Part shown: positions 17,025 through 25,361 of the stretch, in pieces
Layout of the letters: each line of letters begins with the position of its first letter
Position numbering within the stretch: the first letter of the stretch is position 1
Assembly (NCBI GenBank): GCA_030447415.1
Contig: JAUJOZ010000013.1
Span: forward strand, 17,025-81,024
DNA length: 64,000 bases
DNA from: Thermomicrobiales bacterium
GTDB lineage: Bacteria; Chloroflexota; Chloroflexia; Thermomicrobiales; UBA6265
Direction: 5' to 3'
The notes under the pieces: model-generated
Seen by the model: the letters and a program-made list of their open reading frames with translations, nothing else
What the model was told of the DNA's origin: nothing
The model's database searches: none
Position numbers and translations under genes: made by a program

Positions 17025-17957
17025 TCAACCCGCGGCGAGGTGGGCGACGATAGGGGCGAGGGCATCGGCCAGGTCTTCAGCGACGGTGTTGTAGGAGATG
17101 CCGTACCGCTCGCGCCGCTCCCGCAGCTGCTCGACGATCCCATCGACGCTCCCGATGAGCACGTGCGGACTGTCCAGCACCTCCACCGGGGCGATCCCGA
17201 AATCCGCGGCGAGGCGATCGGCCGTCCCCGATCGGTCGTCGGTGACCTCGACGGCGTAGACGAAGACGTTCAGCTCCAGCGCCCCGAACCGTGCGCCCGC
17301 CGCGTCTCGCACCCAGGCCGCCTTCCGCGCGGTCGCGGCGGCGGTGATGGTCCCCGGGTCGAGCGTCCCGTCACCCAGAGCTCGGGGGGCGAAGGCGACG
17401 ATATCGGCCTCGCGCGCCGCCACCTCCAGCAGCCGCCGCCCTCCGCCGCCGATGAGGATCGGCGGATGAGGTCGCTGCACCGGCTTCGGGACGACGCTCA
17501 GCTCCGTCACCCCATAATGGTTACCGGCGGAGGTGACCGGTTCGTCACCGAACAACCGCTTGAGGAGGCGCACGGCCTCCTCTAACCGCGCGATCCGGAC
17601 GCTGGGTGCGTCGAACGGGATGCCGGCCGCCTCGTACTCGGCGCGGAGCCAGCCCGCGCCAAGCCCCAGCTCAAGACGCCCGTCCGACAGCAGGTCGATG
17701 GTCGCCGCTTCCTGGGCAAGCGTCGCCGGGTGCCGGTAGTCGACGGCGAAGACGAAACTCCCCAAGCGGAGGGACGTCGTGGCTGCGGCGGCCGCGGCGA
17801 GCGCGGCGACCGGACCGAGACCGCGCAAGAAGTGGTCAGGCACCGAGAAGATCGCGTAGCCGAGCGCCTCCACTTTGCGGGCTTTGGCGACCCATTCTGC
17901 GCCCGACGCGGCGCCCCGGCCCTGGACGGCGAAGCGGAACGGCCGCGGCGGGGTCAT
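17025..17957 (-). CDS. LLM-class flavin/F420-dependent oxidoreductase
   Basis: 310 aa from the ATG at 17957 (AGGAG eight bases upstream). Luciferase-like TIM-barrel features are FRFAVQGRGA, YAIFSVPDHFLRGL, LRLGSFVFAVDYRHPATLAQEAATIDLLSDGRLELGLGAGW and PHPPILIGGGGRRLLEVAAREAD. The length and the R/HP-x2-LAQE motif fit the F420-dependent subgroup found in Actinobacteria and Chloroflexota. The substrate cannot be deduced. It is followed closely, on the same strand, by a different unit; no operon partner is obvious. Confidence 0.85.
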   Translation of the reverse strand: MTPPRPFRFAVQGRGAASGAEWVAKARKVEALGYAIFSVPDHFLRGLGPVAALAAAAAATTSLRLGSFVFAVDYRHPATLAQEAATIDLLSDGRLELGLGAGWLRAEYEAAGIPFDAPSVRIARLEEAVRLLKRLFGDEPVTSAGNHYGVTELSVVPKPVQRPHPPILIGGGGRRLLEVAAREADIVAFAPRALGDGTLDPGTITAAATARKAAWVRDAAGARFGALELNVFVYAVEVTDDRSGTADRLAADFGIAPVEVLDSPHVLIGSVDGIVEQLRERRERYGISYNTVAEDLADALAPIVAHLAAG

Positions 17958-18040
17958 CAGTTTGGCTCCTCGGTCATGCGCCACCGTGAGGCACCGCGCA
18001 CCGGCACCGCGGGATCACGGCCCATGCTCCCGTCATCCGC

Positions 18041-18829
18041 TCACTCCCCGGCGTACCACGCCGCGTGTGGCATCCCCTCCTCGAGCGCGACCCGGACGAG
18101 GGTCTCGACGTCGACGGGCGTGCGCCGGAGGTCGATGGTGAGGCGGCCCCGCTCGTGGGCAACGACGGCGTACTCGGCCCACGGCGCATTGTGGACGGGT
18201 TCGTCGCCAGTCGCCGGGTCGGCGTCACGGGTCGGCGCGTTAGAGCCCACCGGCGGCCACCAGGATGGGACGCGGTCCATCGGCAAGCCGACGCTCCCGG
18301 GGTTCACCACGAAGGTGGCCCGGTGGCGGCGGACAAGCTGGACGTGGGTGTGACCGCCGGCCACGACCGTCGCGTCCACGCGGTCCAGGAGGCGCACCAG
18401 CTCGGCGTCCGGCGTCGTCGCGGCGATCACGTCGTCATACGAGCGGGGGGAGCCATGGCAGCAGAGTAGGGTGGCGCCGTCGGCGAGCGGCAGCTCGACC
18501 GTCGGTTGGAAGGTGCGAAGGTAGGCGACGTCGTCCGCGCTGAGCTGGTCCCGACACCAGCGCCCGATCTCCTGGAGCCGCCGCAGGTCGTCGCCGGCCG
18601 TCACAGGCGGATCTGGCGGTGGCCCCAGGAGCTCGACGTCGGCGTTGCCCATGACGACTGGGCATGCCAGTTCCCGCAGCCGCGCGAGCGCGCCGGCGGG
18701 TTGGGGACCGCCGGTGGCGACGTCGCCGAGACAGACGATACGGTCCAGTCGCTCACCGGCCAGGTCGGCGAGGACGGCATCCAGAGCAACCAGGTTTCCA
18801 TGGATGTCGGAGATGACCGCAATGCGCAT
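18041..18829 (-). CDS. Calcineurin-like metallophosphoesterase (YfcE/MJ0936 type)
   Basis: 262 aa with the metal-binding motifs in order: ISDIHGN (residues 5-11), CLGDVATGGPQP, VMGNADVEL (GNxD form in place of GNHD), CCHGSPRSY and GGHTHVQLV, then the NPGSVGLPMD closing motif. This is a soluble phosphodiesterase of the DNA/cyclic-nucleotide or phosphoprotein type; the substrate is open. The start is the conserved MRIAVISDIHGN. Confidence 0.88.
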   Translation of the reverse strand: MRIAVISDIHGNLVALDAVLADLAGERLDRIVCLGDVATGGPQPAGALARLRELACPVVMGNADVELLGPPPDPPVTAGDDLRRLQEIGRWCRDQLSADDVAYLRTFQPTVELPLADGATLLCCHGSPRSYDDVIAATTPDAELVRLLDRVDATVVAGGHTHVQLVRRHRATFVVNPGSVGLPMDRVPSWWPPVGSNAPTRDADPATGDEPVHNAPWAEYAVVAHERGRLTIDLRRTPVDVETLVRVALEEGMPHAAWYAGE

Positions 18830-18968
18830 GGAGCTTCCGTGTTCTCCGGCCGGGCACCGGGTTCTGACGGCCCTTTAGTTCCGCTTCGATTGTTCACCAC
18901 CCCGCCGCCTTGGCCAATGAGGGGAGAGGCTGCGGCGCAGCCTCCCAGCCCCGCAGGTCGTCGGGAAC

Positions 18969-20285
18969 TCAGGCGTTGGCCTTGCCGCGGGCACGACGAG
19001 CGTTGTGGAACGCGCCGCGCTTGCGGTCGAGCTCGCCGTAGGGGGCGCTCGCGTCGAAGAGGGCGTAGTGATCGGTCACCGTCAGGTCGGCGCGGATGGC
19101 GTCCGTGGCCGGTGCGGACTGGAGCAGCGCCGCGCCGGCCCGCATCCGGGAGCGGGATTCGGCGTGGCGGCCTTCGCGGTCGAGGCGCAGCGCGGCGCGG
19201 CGCTCGGCGGCGGCGCGCTGGAGTGCGGCCTGCTCGGCCACGGTCGGATCCGGGGCCGTCGCCGCGACGGTCGCCGCCTCGGCGAGGAGGAGCGGTGCCG
19301 GTGAGGTATCGGTCGACCGTCGGGCATCGGCCGCTGGGTCGGACCACGCCAGGGTCAGACCCAGGTGGTGGACAGTACCGGCGGAGCTGGGCGCGACGCG
19401 GCAGGTGAAGACGAGGTCGAGGGTGTCGCCCGCGGGCAGGTCGCCGAGGGCGACCGTGAGCCGATGACCCGTGCGCTCGGTGGGGAAGGCGTTGACCAAG
19501 TCCGCCTCAACCCCCACCGGCAGGATGAGCGTCAGGGTCACCCCCGCGGCGGCAACCGTCAGCAACTCCTGGAGCTCGCGCTCGAAGAAGGCGCGGAGCC
19601 CCCCTGCGGCGGCGATGAACTGGAAGCTGCCGCCGCCCGCCTCGGCCAGACCGCTCAGCAGCTCCTCGTCGAAATCGAGGCCGACGCCAAGGGTGGTCGT
19701 GCCAACGCCGCGCTTGCGCAGTTCGTGGGCGTGCGTCATCAGCTCGGCGGAGTCGGTGATGCCGACGTTGGCGAGGCCGTCGGTGAGGAGCAGCGCGCGG
19801 CGGATGCGGGCATCCGGCCCAGCCCCAGCGCCTACGCCGGACGCCTCGCTCAACTCGCGGCAGCCGGTGAGCCAACCGCCGGCCAGGTTCGTCGAGCCGC
19901 CGGCGTCGACGCCGTGCAGCGCCAGCCGCAGCGCCGTCTTGACGCGGGGAGTGGCGGGCGCGAGCGGCTGCAGGATGTCGACGGCATGGTCGTAGACGAC
20001 CAGCGCGGCCCGGTCCGCGTCGCGCAGGTGGCCGGCGGCGACGTCGACCGCCTCCTTGACGAGCGACAGCTTGTCGTCGGCCATCGAGCCAGAGCGGTCG
20101 AGGACGAAGGCGACGTCGATCGGCGCCCGCCGCGCCGATGGCGTCGTCTGCCGCGCGGCGACGCGGACGAGGAGCGTCACCGTGCCGCCCACCGCGGGGA
20201 CGAGCGGCTTCTCCCAGATCGGCGTGGTCTCCAGACCAGATGCGTCCGGATCGACGTTGGGTGAGGGTCGTGAGGATGGGGACAT
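18969..20285 (-). CDS. von Willebrand factor A domain protein
   Basis: 438 aa from the ATG at 20285 (AGGAAGGACC upstream). The VWA domain (residues ~50-230) has an intact MIDAS: DRSGSM, a Thr region after DHAVDILQPL, and LLTDGLANVG. The C-terminal half (DTLDLVFTCRV, a helical EQAALQRAAAERRAALRLDREGRHAESRS) resembles the conserved tail of bacterial VWA proteins of the YfbK/inter-alpha-trypsin type. No signal peptide is visible, so it is probably cytosolic. The MerR gene lies just upstream on the same strand. Confidence 0.82.
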   Translation of the reverse strand: MSPSSRPSPNVDPDASGLETTPIWEKPLVPAVGGTVTLLVRVAARQTTPSARRAPIDVAFVLDRSGSMADDKLSLVKEAVDVAAGHLRDADRAALVVYDHAVDILQPLAPATPRVKTALRLALHGVDAGGSTNLAGGWLTGCRELSEASGVGAGAGPDARIRRALLLTDGLANVGITDSAELMTHAHELRKRGVGTTTLGVGLDFDEELLSGLAEAGGGSFQFIAAAGGLRAFFERELQELLTVAAAGVTLTLILPVGVEADLVNAFPTERTGHRLTVALGDLPAGDTLDLVFTCRVAPSSAGTVHHLGLTLAWSDPAADARRSTDTSPAPLLLAEAATVAATAPDPTVAEQAALQRAAAERRAALRLDREGRHAESRSRMRAGAALLQSAPATDAIRADLTVTDHYALFDASAPYGELDRKRGAFHNARRARGKANA

Positions 20286-20442
20286 GGTGGTCCTTCCTGC
20301 GCGGTGCGTTCCCACGTGGTTCGTGCTGGGCGGCTGGACGGGACCTGTCCCCTCGCCCCCCTACAAGTGGGAGCGCCGGGGCGGCGGACACGGGGGGCCG
20401 GTCCCTTGCCTGGTCCTTCGTCGCCTTCTCGCCTCGCGAGGC

Positions 20443-21223
20443 CTATCCGAGGACCTTGCGTGCCCAGGCGACGAGCCACTCGACCCGGTCCCGACGGCGC
20501 TGGTAGGTCTCGTCGCGAATCAGCAACTCGGCGTCGGCGCCGAGCGGGACGCGTCGCCAGGCGCCAGCGTCCTCCGGCGACCGGGCGGACTCGGGCATCG
20601 GCGCGGCGTCGAAGGTCACCGCGTCGAAGGGAATCGATGCCGCGTCCCAGGCTTCCGCTAAAGGCGCCTCCGCCTGGGCGAGAAACGGCATCGGCATCGT
20701 CCGCGACGACGAACTCCTCCGGCGCCGGCGCCTCCATCGTCCGACGACGTGGCTCCCGCTGGCTCTTGCTCGCCCGGGTTGGAGAGCTCGCCGCCTGACG
20801 CGGCCCCAGCACGCGGTCGAGATAGGCGGCGGCATCGTCGGCCTGCGGGTCGGGGACCGCCGGCGTGGCTGGGGACGCGCCGAGCAGGTCCCGCACCGCG
20901 TCGTCACTCAAGCCGGCGAGGCGCCGCCGGATCTCCTTCAGCGGGAGGTAGGCGGCCTTAAGCCGGCCGATCAAGCGCAGCCGGTCCAGGTGGGCATCGG
21001 TGTAGGCGCTGCGCGGGCCGGCTCCTTCCGGCGGCGGCAGCAGCCCTTCGGCGATGTAGTAGCGAACGGTCCGCGTTGACACCCCGGCCGCCCGCGTCAA
21101 CTCAGGCAGGCTGAAGCGAGCGCGGCGCAGTTCTCGCGAAGCCACGCTCGCTGGCTCCGACCGCTCGTCGGAGCCCGTCGACGCCGACTCCCCCGCGTCG
21201 CGACCTGTCTCGGAACGTCCCAT
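20443..21223 (-). CDS. MerR-family transcriptional regulator, frameshifted in its C-terminal half
   Basis: The start at 21223 follows a strong promoter. The winged helix-turn-helix reads FSLPELTRAAGVSTRTVRYY, IAEGLLPPPEG and LDRLRLIGRLKAAYLPLKEIRRRL (residues ~35-105). After EEFVVADDADAV (about 20690) the frame runs out of the protein. The next frame gives WDAASIPFDAVTFDAAPMPE, RRVPLGADAELLIRDETYQ and VEWLVAWARKVLG to a stop at 20443, a typical effector end for this family. The frameshift is small and may be a sequencing indel. It may regulate itself and the downstream VWA gene. Confidence 0.75.
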
Positions 21224-21229
21224 GCCGGA

Positions 21230-21258
21230 ATCATAACAGTGTAACGTTTCTCTGTCAA
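21230..21258 (-). promoter_or_regulatory. Consensus promoter of the merR gene, leaderless
   Basis: On the minus strand TTGACA (21258-21253), a 17-bp spacer and TATGAT (21235-21230) match the sigma-70 consensus. The ATG at 21223 follows TATGAT by six bases, so the transcript would begin at the start codon with no leader. The GTTACACTGTTAT stretch inside the spacer is where a MerR dimer would bind. Confidence 0.75.
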
Positions 21259-21328
21259 TGCTGACGGCGATGCTACAATCGCGCGCCGTGGCGGACCGGA
21301 CGGCGGCGGACGGCGTGGGGGGCACGGC

Positions 21329-22612
21329 GTGGTGGCGGAGGCGAGCGCGGCGCAAGCCGGCACAGACGGTCCGGCGGAGCCGGGCGAGGGACGGGCCGGA
21401 ACGGCCCCGTTGCCGCTCCCGCTCGCCGGCCTCCGGGTCGTCGACCTGACCCGCGTCATGACCGGTCCCTACTGCACGATGATGCTCGGCGACCTCGGCG
21501 CCGACGTCGTCAAGGTTGAGCTACCAGGCAAGGGGGACGACACCCGGGCGTGGGGGCCACCCTTCGTCGGGGACCAATCGGCCTACTTCTTGTCGGTCAA
21601 CCGCAACAAGCGATCGGTCGCGCTCGATCTCAAGCACGACGCGGCGCGGGAAGCGCTCTGGCGCCTGATCGACCGCGCCGACGTGGTGGTCGAGAACTTT
21701 TCCCCTGGGACGGCCGACCGCCTCGGGTTCGGCTACGCGGCGGTGCGTAAGCGCCGACCGGCGATCGTCTACGCCTCCATCTCCGGCTTCGGACAAACTG
21801 GTCCGGCCAGCGGGCGCACCGCTTACGACCTGATCCTCCAGGGGATGGGCGGGTTGATGAGCGTGACGGGCCAGGTCGGCAGCCCACCGACGAAGCTCGG
21901 TGTCCCCATCGCCGACATCGCCGCCGGCATGTTTGCCGCCTTCGCCGTCGTCGGCGCCCTGTTCGGCCGGGAGCGCACGGGCGAAGGACAGTACGTCGAT
22001 ACTTCGCTCCTCGGCGGCCAGGTGGCGCTGCTCACCTATCAGGCCGGCATCTACTTCACGACCGGCGAGGTGCCGGGACCGCTCGGCAACGCCCATCCCA
22101 TCGTCGCCCCCTACGACACCTTTCCCGCGGCCGACGGCCACGTCAACGTCGCGGTTGGCAACGACGCGATTTGGGGCCGCTTCTGCGCGGCGTTCGGACT
22201 GGAGGACCTCGCGAGCGACGAGCGCTTCGCCACCAACGCCGGCCGCATCACCAACCGGGGGGAGTTGTCGGCCGCGATCGCCGCGGTGCTCGCCAACCTG
22301 CCAGTGGCCGAGGTCGTCGCCCGCCTCGACACGCACGCCGTTCCCTGTGGTCCCATCTACGACGTGGCCCAGGTCGTCGCCGATCCCCAGGTCCGAGCGC
22401 AGGGGCTCGTCCAGGATGTCCCCCACCCGACCCTCGACCGAGTCACCCTGACGGGCTTTCCGTACCACTTTGACCGGACGCCGCTCCAGATCCGGACCCC
22501 GCCACCCCTGCTGGGTCAGCACACCGCCGCGGTTTTGGCCGAGGTCGGCTACGCTCAAGAAGAGATCGCGGCCCTGGTGGCGAGCGGAGCGGCCCAAGTG
22601 GGTGAGGCCTAG
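21329..22612 (+). CDS. CaiB/BaiF-family (class III) CoA-transferase
   Basis: 427 aa starting at GTG 21329, with a variable first 30 residues. Family motifs are LRVVDLTRVMTGPYCTMMLGDLGADVVKVE, RNKRSVALDLK, VVVENFSPGTADRLGFGY and YDLILQGMGGLMSVTG, whose Asp is the catalytic carboxylate, then APYDTFPAADGHVNVAVGND. It transfers CoA between a carboxylic acid and an acyl-CoA donor; the substrate is unknown. It is divergent from merR and shares the short intergenic region with its promoter. Confidence 0.9.
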   Translation: MVAEASAAQAGTDGPAEPGEGRAGTAPLPLPLAGLRVVDLTRVMTGPYCTMMLGDLGADVVKVELPGKGDDTRAWGPPFVGDQSAYFLSVNRNKRSVALDLKHDAAREALWRLIDRADVVVENFSPGTADRLGFGYAAVRKRRPAIVYASISGFGQTGPASGRTAYDLILQGMGGLMSVTGQVGSPPTKLGVPIADIAAGMFAAFAVVGALFGRERTGEGQYVDTSLLGGQVALLTYQAGIYFTTGEVPGPLGNAHPIVAPYDTFPAADGHVNVAVGNDAIWGRFCAAFGLEDLASDERFATNAGRITNRGELSAAIAAVLANLPVAEVVARLDTHAVPCGPIYDVAQVVADPQVRAQGLVQDVPHPTLDRVTLTGFPYHFDRTPLQIRTPPPLLGQHTAAVLAEVGYAQEEIAALVASGAAQVGEA

Positions 22613-23409
22613 GGAGCGCAGCGGCTGGCCGGTCGGCGGATCTGCAGCCGGTCAGGTGGTCGGTCCCGCCGCTCCCCTGGCTCGGTCGCGGCCGGGGTGG
22701 CCTGCCGAACGACGCCCTTGATCGCCGCGGTCACCGCGCTCTGCCCCCCAGGTCCACTCGCGGCCTGCGCGACGGTCGTGCCCTACGTCCTGGTCGACAC
22801 CTATCGAGGCATCCGGAAAGCCCAACGGATCGATCTGGCGGGCATCGTGGAGCGCTCTTCCGCCCTCCTGGTCACCGCGCCGCACGAGGAGCGAGGGTAT
22901 CGGGACGACCTGCTCACGCCGGTTAGGTCGACGACGGGTGTTCTCGCGGAGGATCGCCGCAAGCGGGTTGAGGATCCGCTCGCGATAGCCTGAAGCACTC
23001 GCGGGTTGCGGCAACGTCCCGGTCCCGTTGCCCATCGTTCAGCACCGCCTCAAAGATGATCTCCTTGGGCGGACCGGGTCGCCTTGACGCGACCTCTCCG
23101 CGCCCGATAGGCCGTCGTAGACCTGGTACGACCGCTTCACCTGTTGGCAGCGCGATAGGACGTTGGACGGCATCCTCCACGTCGTGCTAGGCGAGACGGA
23201 GGCGGCGGGACACCCCGTCCGTCACCCCGGGACCCGCGACCAGATTGCCCGCCGGGCAGCCCGGGGCGGCGGGGCAGGCGTCCACCGGCGCAAGCCGCAC
23301 CGGCGCGTGGCCATCCGCGGTGAGCAGGTGGCGGGTCGCGGGTCGTTCCCGTGCCGTCGTCCTCGCCGCCATCGGCGGTTAGCGGACGATGTCCGTTGTC
23401 TGACGAGTC
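22613..23409. other. 800-base stretch without a confident gene
   Basis: Fragments such as VPYVLVDTYRGIRKAQRIDLAGIVERSS (plus strand, about 22780-22870) look protein-like but are short, lack a start site and match nothing I know. The region is probably decayed coding DNA plus the terminators of the flanking convergent genes. Confidence 0.4.
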
Positions 23410-25242
23410 CTAGTCACCCGGCGCCTCGCCGGGGTCGAGCGCCGTGCCGGCGACCGACGGTGGGGCGGGGGGCGGGGCCGGATTCGGCGGGCTCCACTGC
23501 GGTGGCCCGGCCGTTGGAGGAGCCGTGTCAAAGTCGAAGGCGACGGGGATCGGCGCGGTAGAGCCTCCATTGAGCGGGATGAAGACGGAGTCCTGCCCCG
23601 GCAACGGCGCGGGGACGAGGAGGGTGCGCCCATCCGGCGACCAGGTCAGCGATTGGCCGTCGACCGAGCTGTCAAGCTCGATCCGCGTCTCGGTCCCGTC
23701 AATCCCCTGGACCCGCACCGTCCGCTCTTCTTCGACGAAGGCGAACCGGGAGCCGTCCGGCGCCCACACGGGTGGCGAGATGTCGGGGTCGGGTGCCGCC
23801 GAGACGATCGGGACGGCAGCCCCGCTCCTGGCATCCAGGAGGTAGATCCCGGTGCTGCCGGAGCGGTACGGGGATCCGGCCGCCGTCACCGCCCGGAGGC
23901 TGATCCAGGCGAGCAGCCGGTCGTCCGTCGGTGACCACCAGACGCGGGAGACGTCCGGTAGGCGGTCGCCGCTCAGGTTGCCGATCGCCCCGCTGGCAAG
24001 CGTGACGACGTGGACCCGCCCACGACCGGAAAGGGCGCGCACGTCGGGGTCGGCGACGACCGGTCGTGCCACGAAGGCGAGACGGTCACCGGTGGGGGAC
24101 CAAGTCGGCGTCATGGCATGATGTCCGGTGCCGCCGGTGAGGTCCGTTTCCCGACCTGTGGCGACGTCCACGACCCGGACGGTGAGAAGCCCGTCTTCCG
24201 TCCGCAGGTCCCAACGGGCGGCGCTGGTGTAGGCGATGCGGGTGCCATCCGGACTCCAGCCCGGCACGGCGGCGGGGTGGAGCCGCTCCGCCACCGGCCT
24301 GAGCGCGGTACCGTCGGGATTGACGACGTAGAGGGTGGCGTTGGCGAATTGGGTCGGCTCGTCCAGGGACACGAAGGCGATGCGGGTCCGGTCCGGGCTC
24401 CAGAACGGCCGCGCGACCGGCACCGCGTCGGTGATCAGCCGTTCCTCGGCGCCGTCCGGTCCGGCCAGGTAGAGGGCTCCATCCCGGATCAGCCGTTCCT
24501 CGGCGCCGTCCGGTCCGGCCAGGTAGAGGGCTCCATCCCGGGCGAAGACGACTGGGGCGTGCGCCCGTCGGAGGTCGGCGAGGCGCGTGGCGAGCGGCTC
24601 GTCGTCGGGGTCAGCCGCGGCGAGCGCCGACAGCGCGCGCTCGGCGGCGAGCCAGTCGTGCCGGGCCTCGGCGGCATCGGCTTCGCGGTGGAGGTCAACT
24701 TCCCGGCGCTCCCGGGCGACGGTGAGGAGGGCGGCGGCGTCCTTGTAGCCGGGGAGGGCGCGAACGACCGGGGCGAGGAGGGCGTGGGCTTCGGCGGGGC
24801 GCCCCGCGTCGAGCGCCGCGAGGCCGTCGCGGTAGGCGATCTCGTGGGTCGCCAACTCGCTGACCAGGGCCGCTCGCCGCGCGACAGCGTCCCGGTAGTC
24901 CCCTGCGGCGGCGTAGTCGTCGAGGGCGTCCTCGTAGCGGCCGGCGGCGACGGCGGCCTCCGCCTCGGCGTAGCGCGCCGCGGGCGCGGCCGACGCGGCC
25001 CGATAGTACCCGACCGCGGCGACGACGAGGGCGAGGAGGGGCACCGCGGAGAGGACATGGCGAAGTAGCGGCCGTGAGCGGCGAGCGCGGGCCGGTGTCC
25101 GCATTACCCCATTCTGAGGGTCGGACGACGGTGGCCGAGCGACCTTGGGTCCCGTGCCGGCCCGGTCGCCAAGCCGGCTCCCACAGCCGGCGCATCGCCC
25201 GGCGGCGGCGGGGTTGAAGGTGGCGCAGGCGGTGCAGAACAT
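23410..25242 (-). CDS. Zinc-ribbon / membrane / TPR-like / beta-propeller protein, paralogue 1
   Basis: About 610 aa. The order is: an N-terminal zinc ribbon (MFCTACATFNPAAAGRCAGC), one transmembrane helix (VLSAVPLLALVVAAVGYY, about residue 65), a TPR-like helical array (residues ~85-230), then WD40-like PD40/TolB propeller blades (FWSPDRTRIAFVS, GWSPDGTRIAYTS, TWSPTGDRLAFVA, VWAPDGSRFAFVE) to GTALDPGEAPGD. The start is MFCTAC as in both paralogues. A 54-bp tandem duplication (24433-24540) doubles 18 residues just before blade 1. It is the most downstream of three tandem paralogues on this strand. The fold suggests ligand or peptidoglycan/protein binding outside the membrane; function unknown. 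Confidence 0.75.
   Translation of the reverse strand: MFCTACATFNPAAAGRCAGCGSRLGDRAGTGPKVARPPSSDPQNGVMRTPARARRSRPLLRHVLSAVPLLALVVAAVGYYRAASAAPAARYAEAEAAVAAGRYEDALDDYAAAGDYRDAVARRAALVSELATHEIAYRDGLAALDAGRPAEAHALLAPVVRALPGYKDAAALLTVARERREVDLHREADAAEARHDWLAAERALSALAAADPDDEPLATRLADLRRAHAPVVFARDGALYLAGPDGAEERLIRDGALYLAGPDGAEERLITDAVPVARPFWSPDRTRIAFVSLDEPTQFANATLYVVNPDGTALRPVAERLHPAAVPGWSPDGTRIAYTSAARWDLRTEDGLLTVRVVDVATGRETDLTGGTGHHAMTPTWSPTGDRLAFVARPVVADPDVRALSGRGRVHVVTLASGAIGNLSGDRLPDVSRVWWSPTDDRLLAWISLRAVTAAGSPYRSGSTGIYLLDARSGAAVPIVSAAPDPDISPPVWAPDGSRFAFVEEERTVRVQGIDGTETRIELDSSVDGQSLTWSPDGRTLLVPAPLPGQDSVFIPLNGGSTAPIPVAFDFDTAPPTAGPPQWSPPNPAPPPAPPSVAGTALDPGEAPGD
24433..24540. repeat. Exact 54-bp tandem duplication inside paralogue 1
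   Basis: Two identical adjacent 54-base units (24433-24486, 24487-24540) encode the same 18 residues (DGALYLAGPDGAEERL core) twice. The two other paralogues have one copy, so this is a recent in-frame duplication or an assembly stutter. Confidence 0.85.
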
Positions 25243-25361
25243 CGGCACCCCCGGGCAATTCCGCAGTCGAGCAACATCCTACCACCCCCGCCCGCGGGTC
25301 GGCGCCGGCGGGCCCCCACCCTGACATGGCGTTTGCGGCGTCTGGCACGTGGCCCTCGGCC

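Noticed and set aside
22652..23180. Two overlapping minus-strand frames between the CoA-transferase and propeller genes
   Set aside because: No family, no ribosome site, and equally good frames on the other strand; treated as unresolved DNA.
24433..24540. CRISPR-like repeat
   Set aside because: Only two directly adjacent copies, in frame inside a coding sequence and with no spacers.
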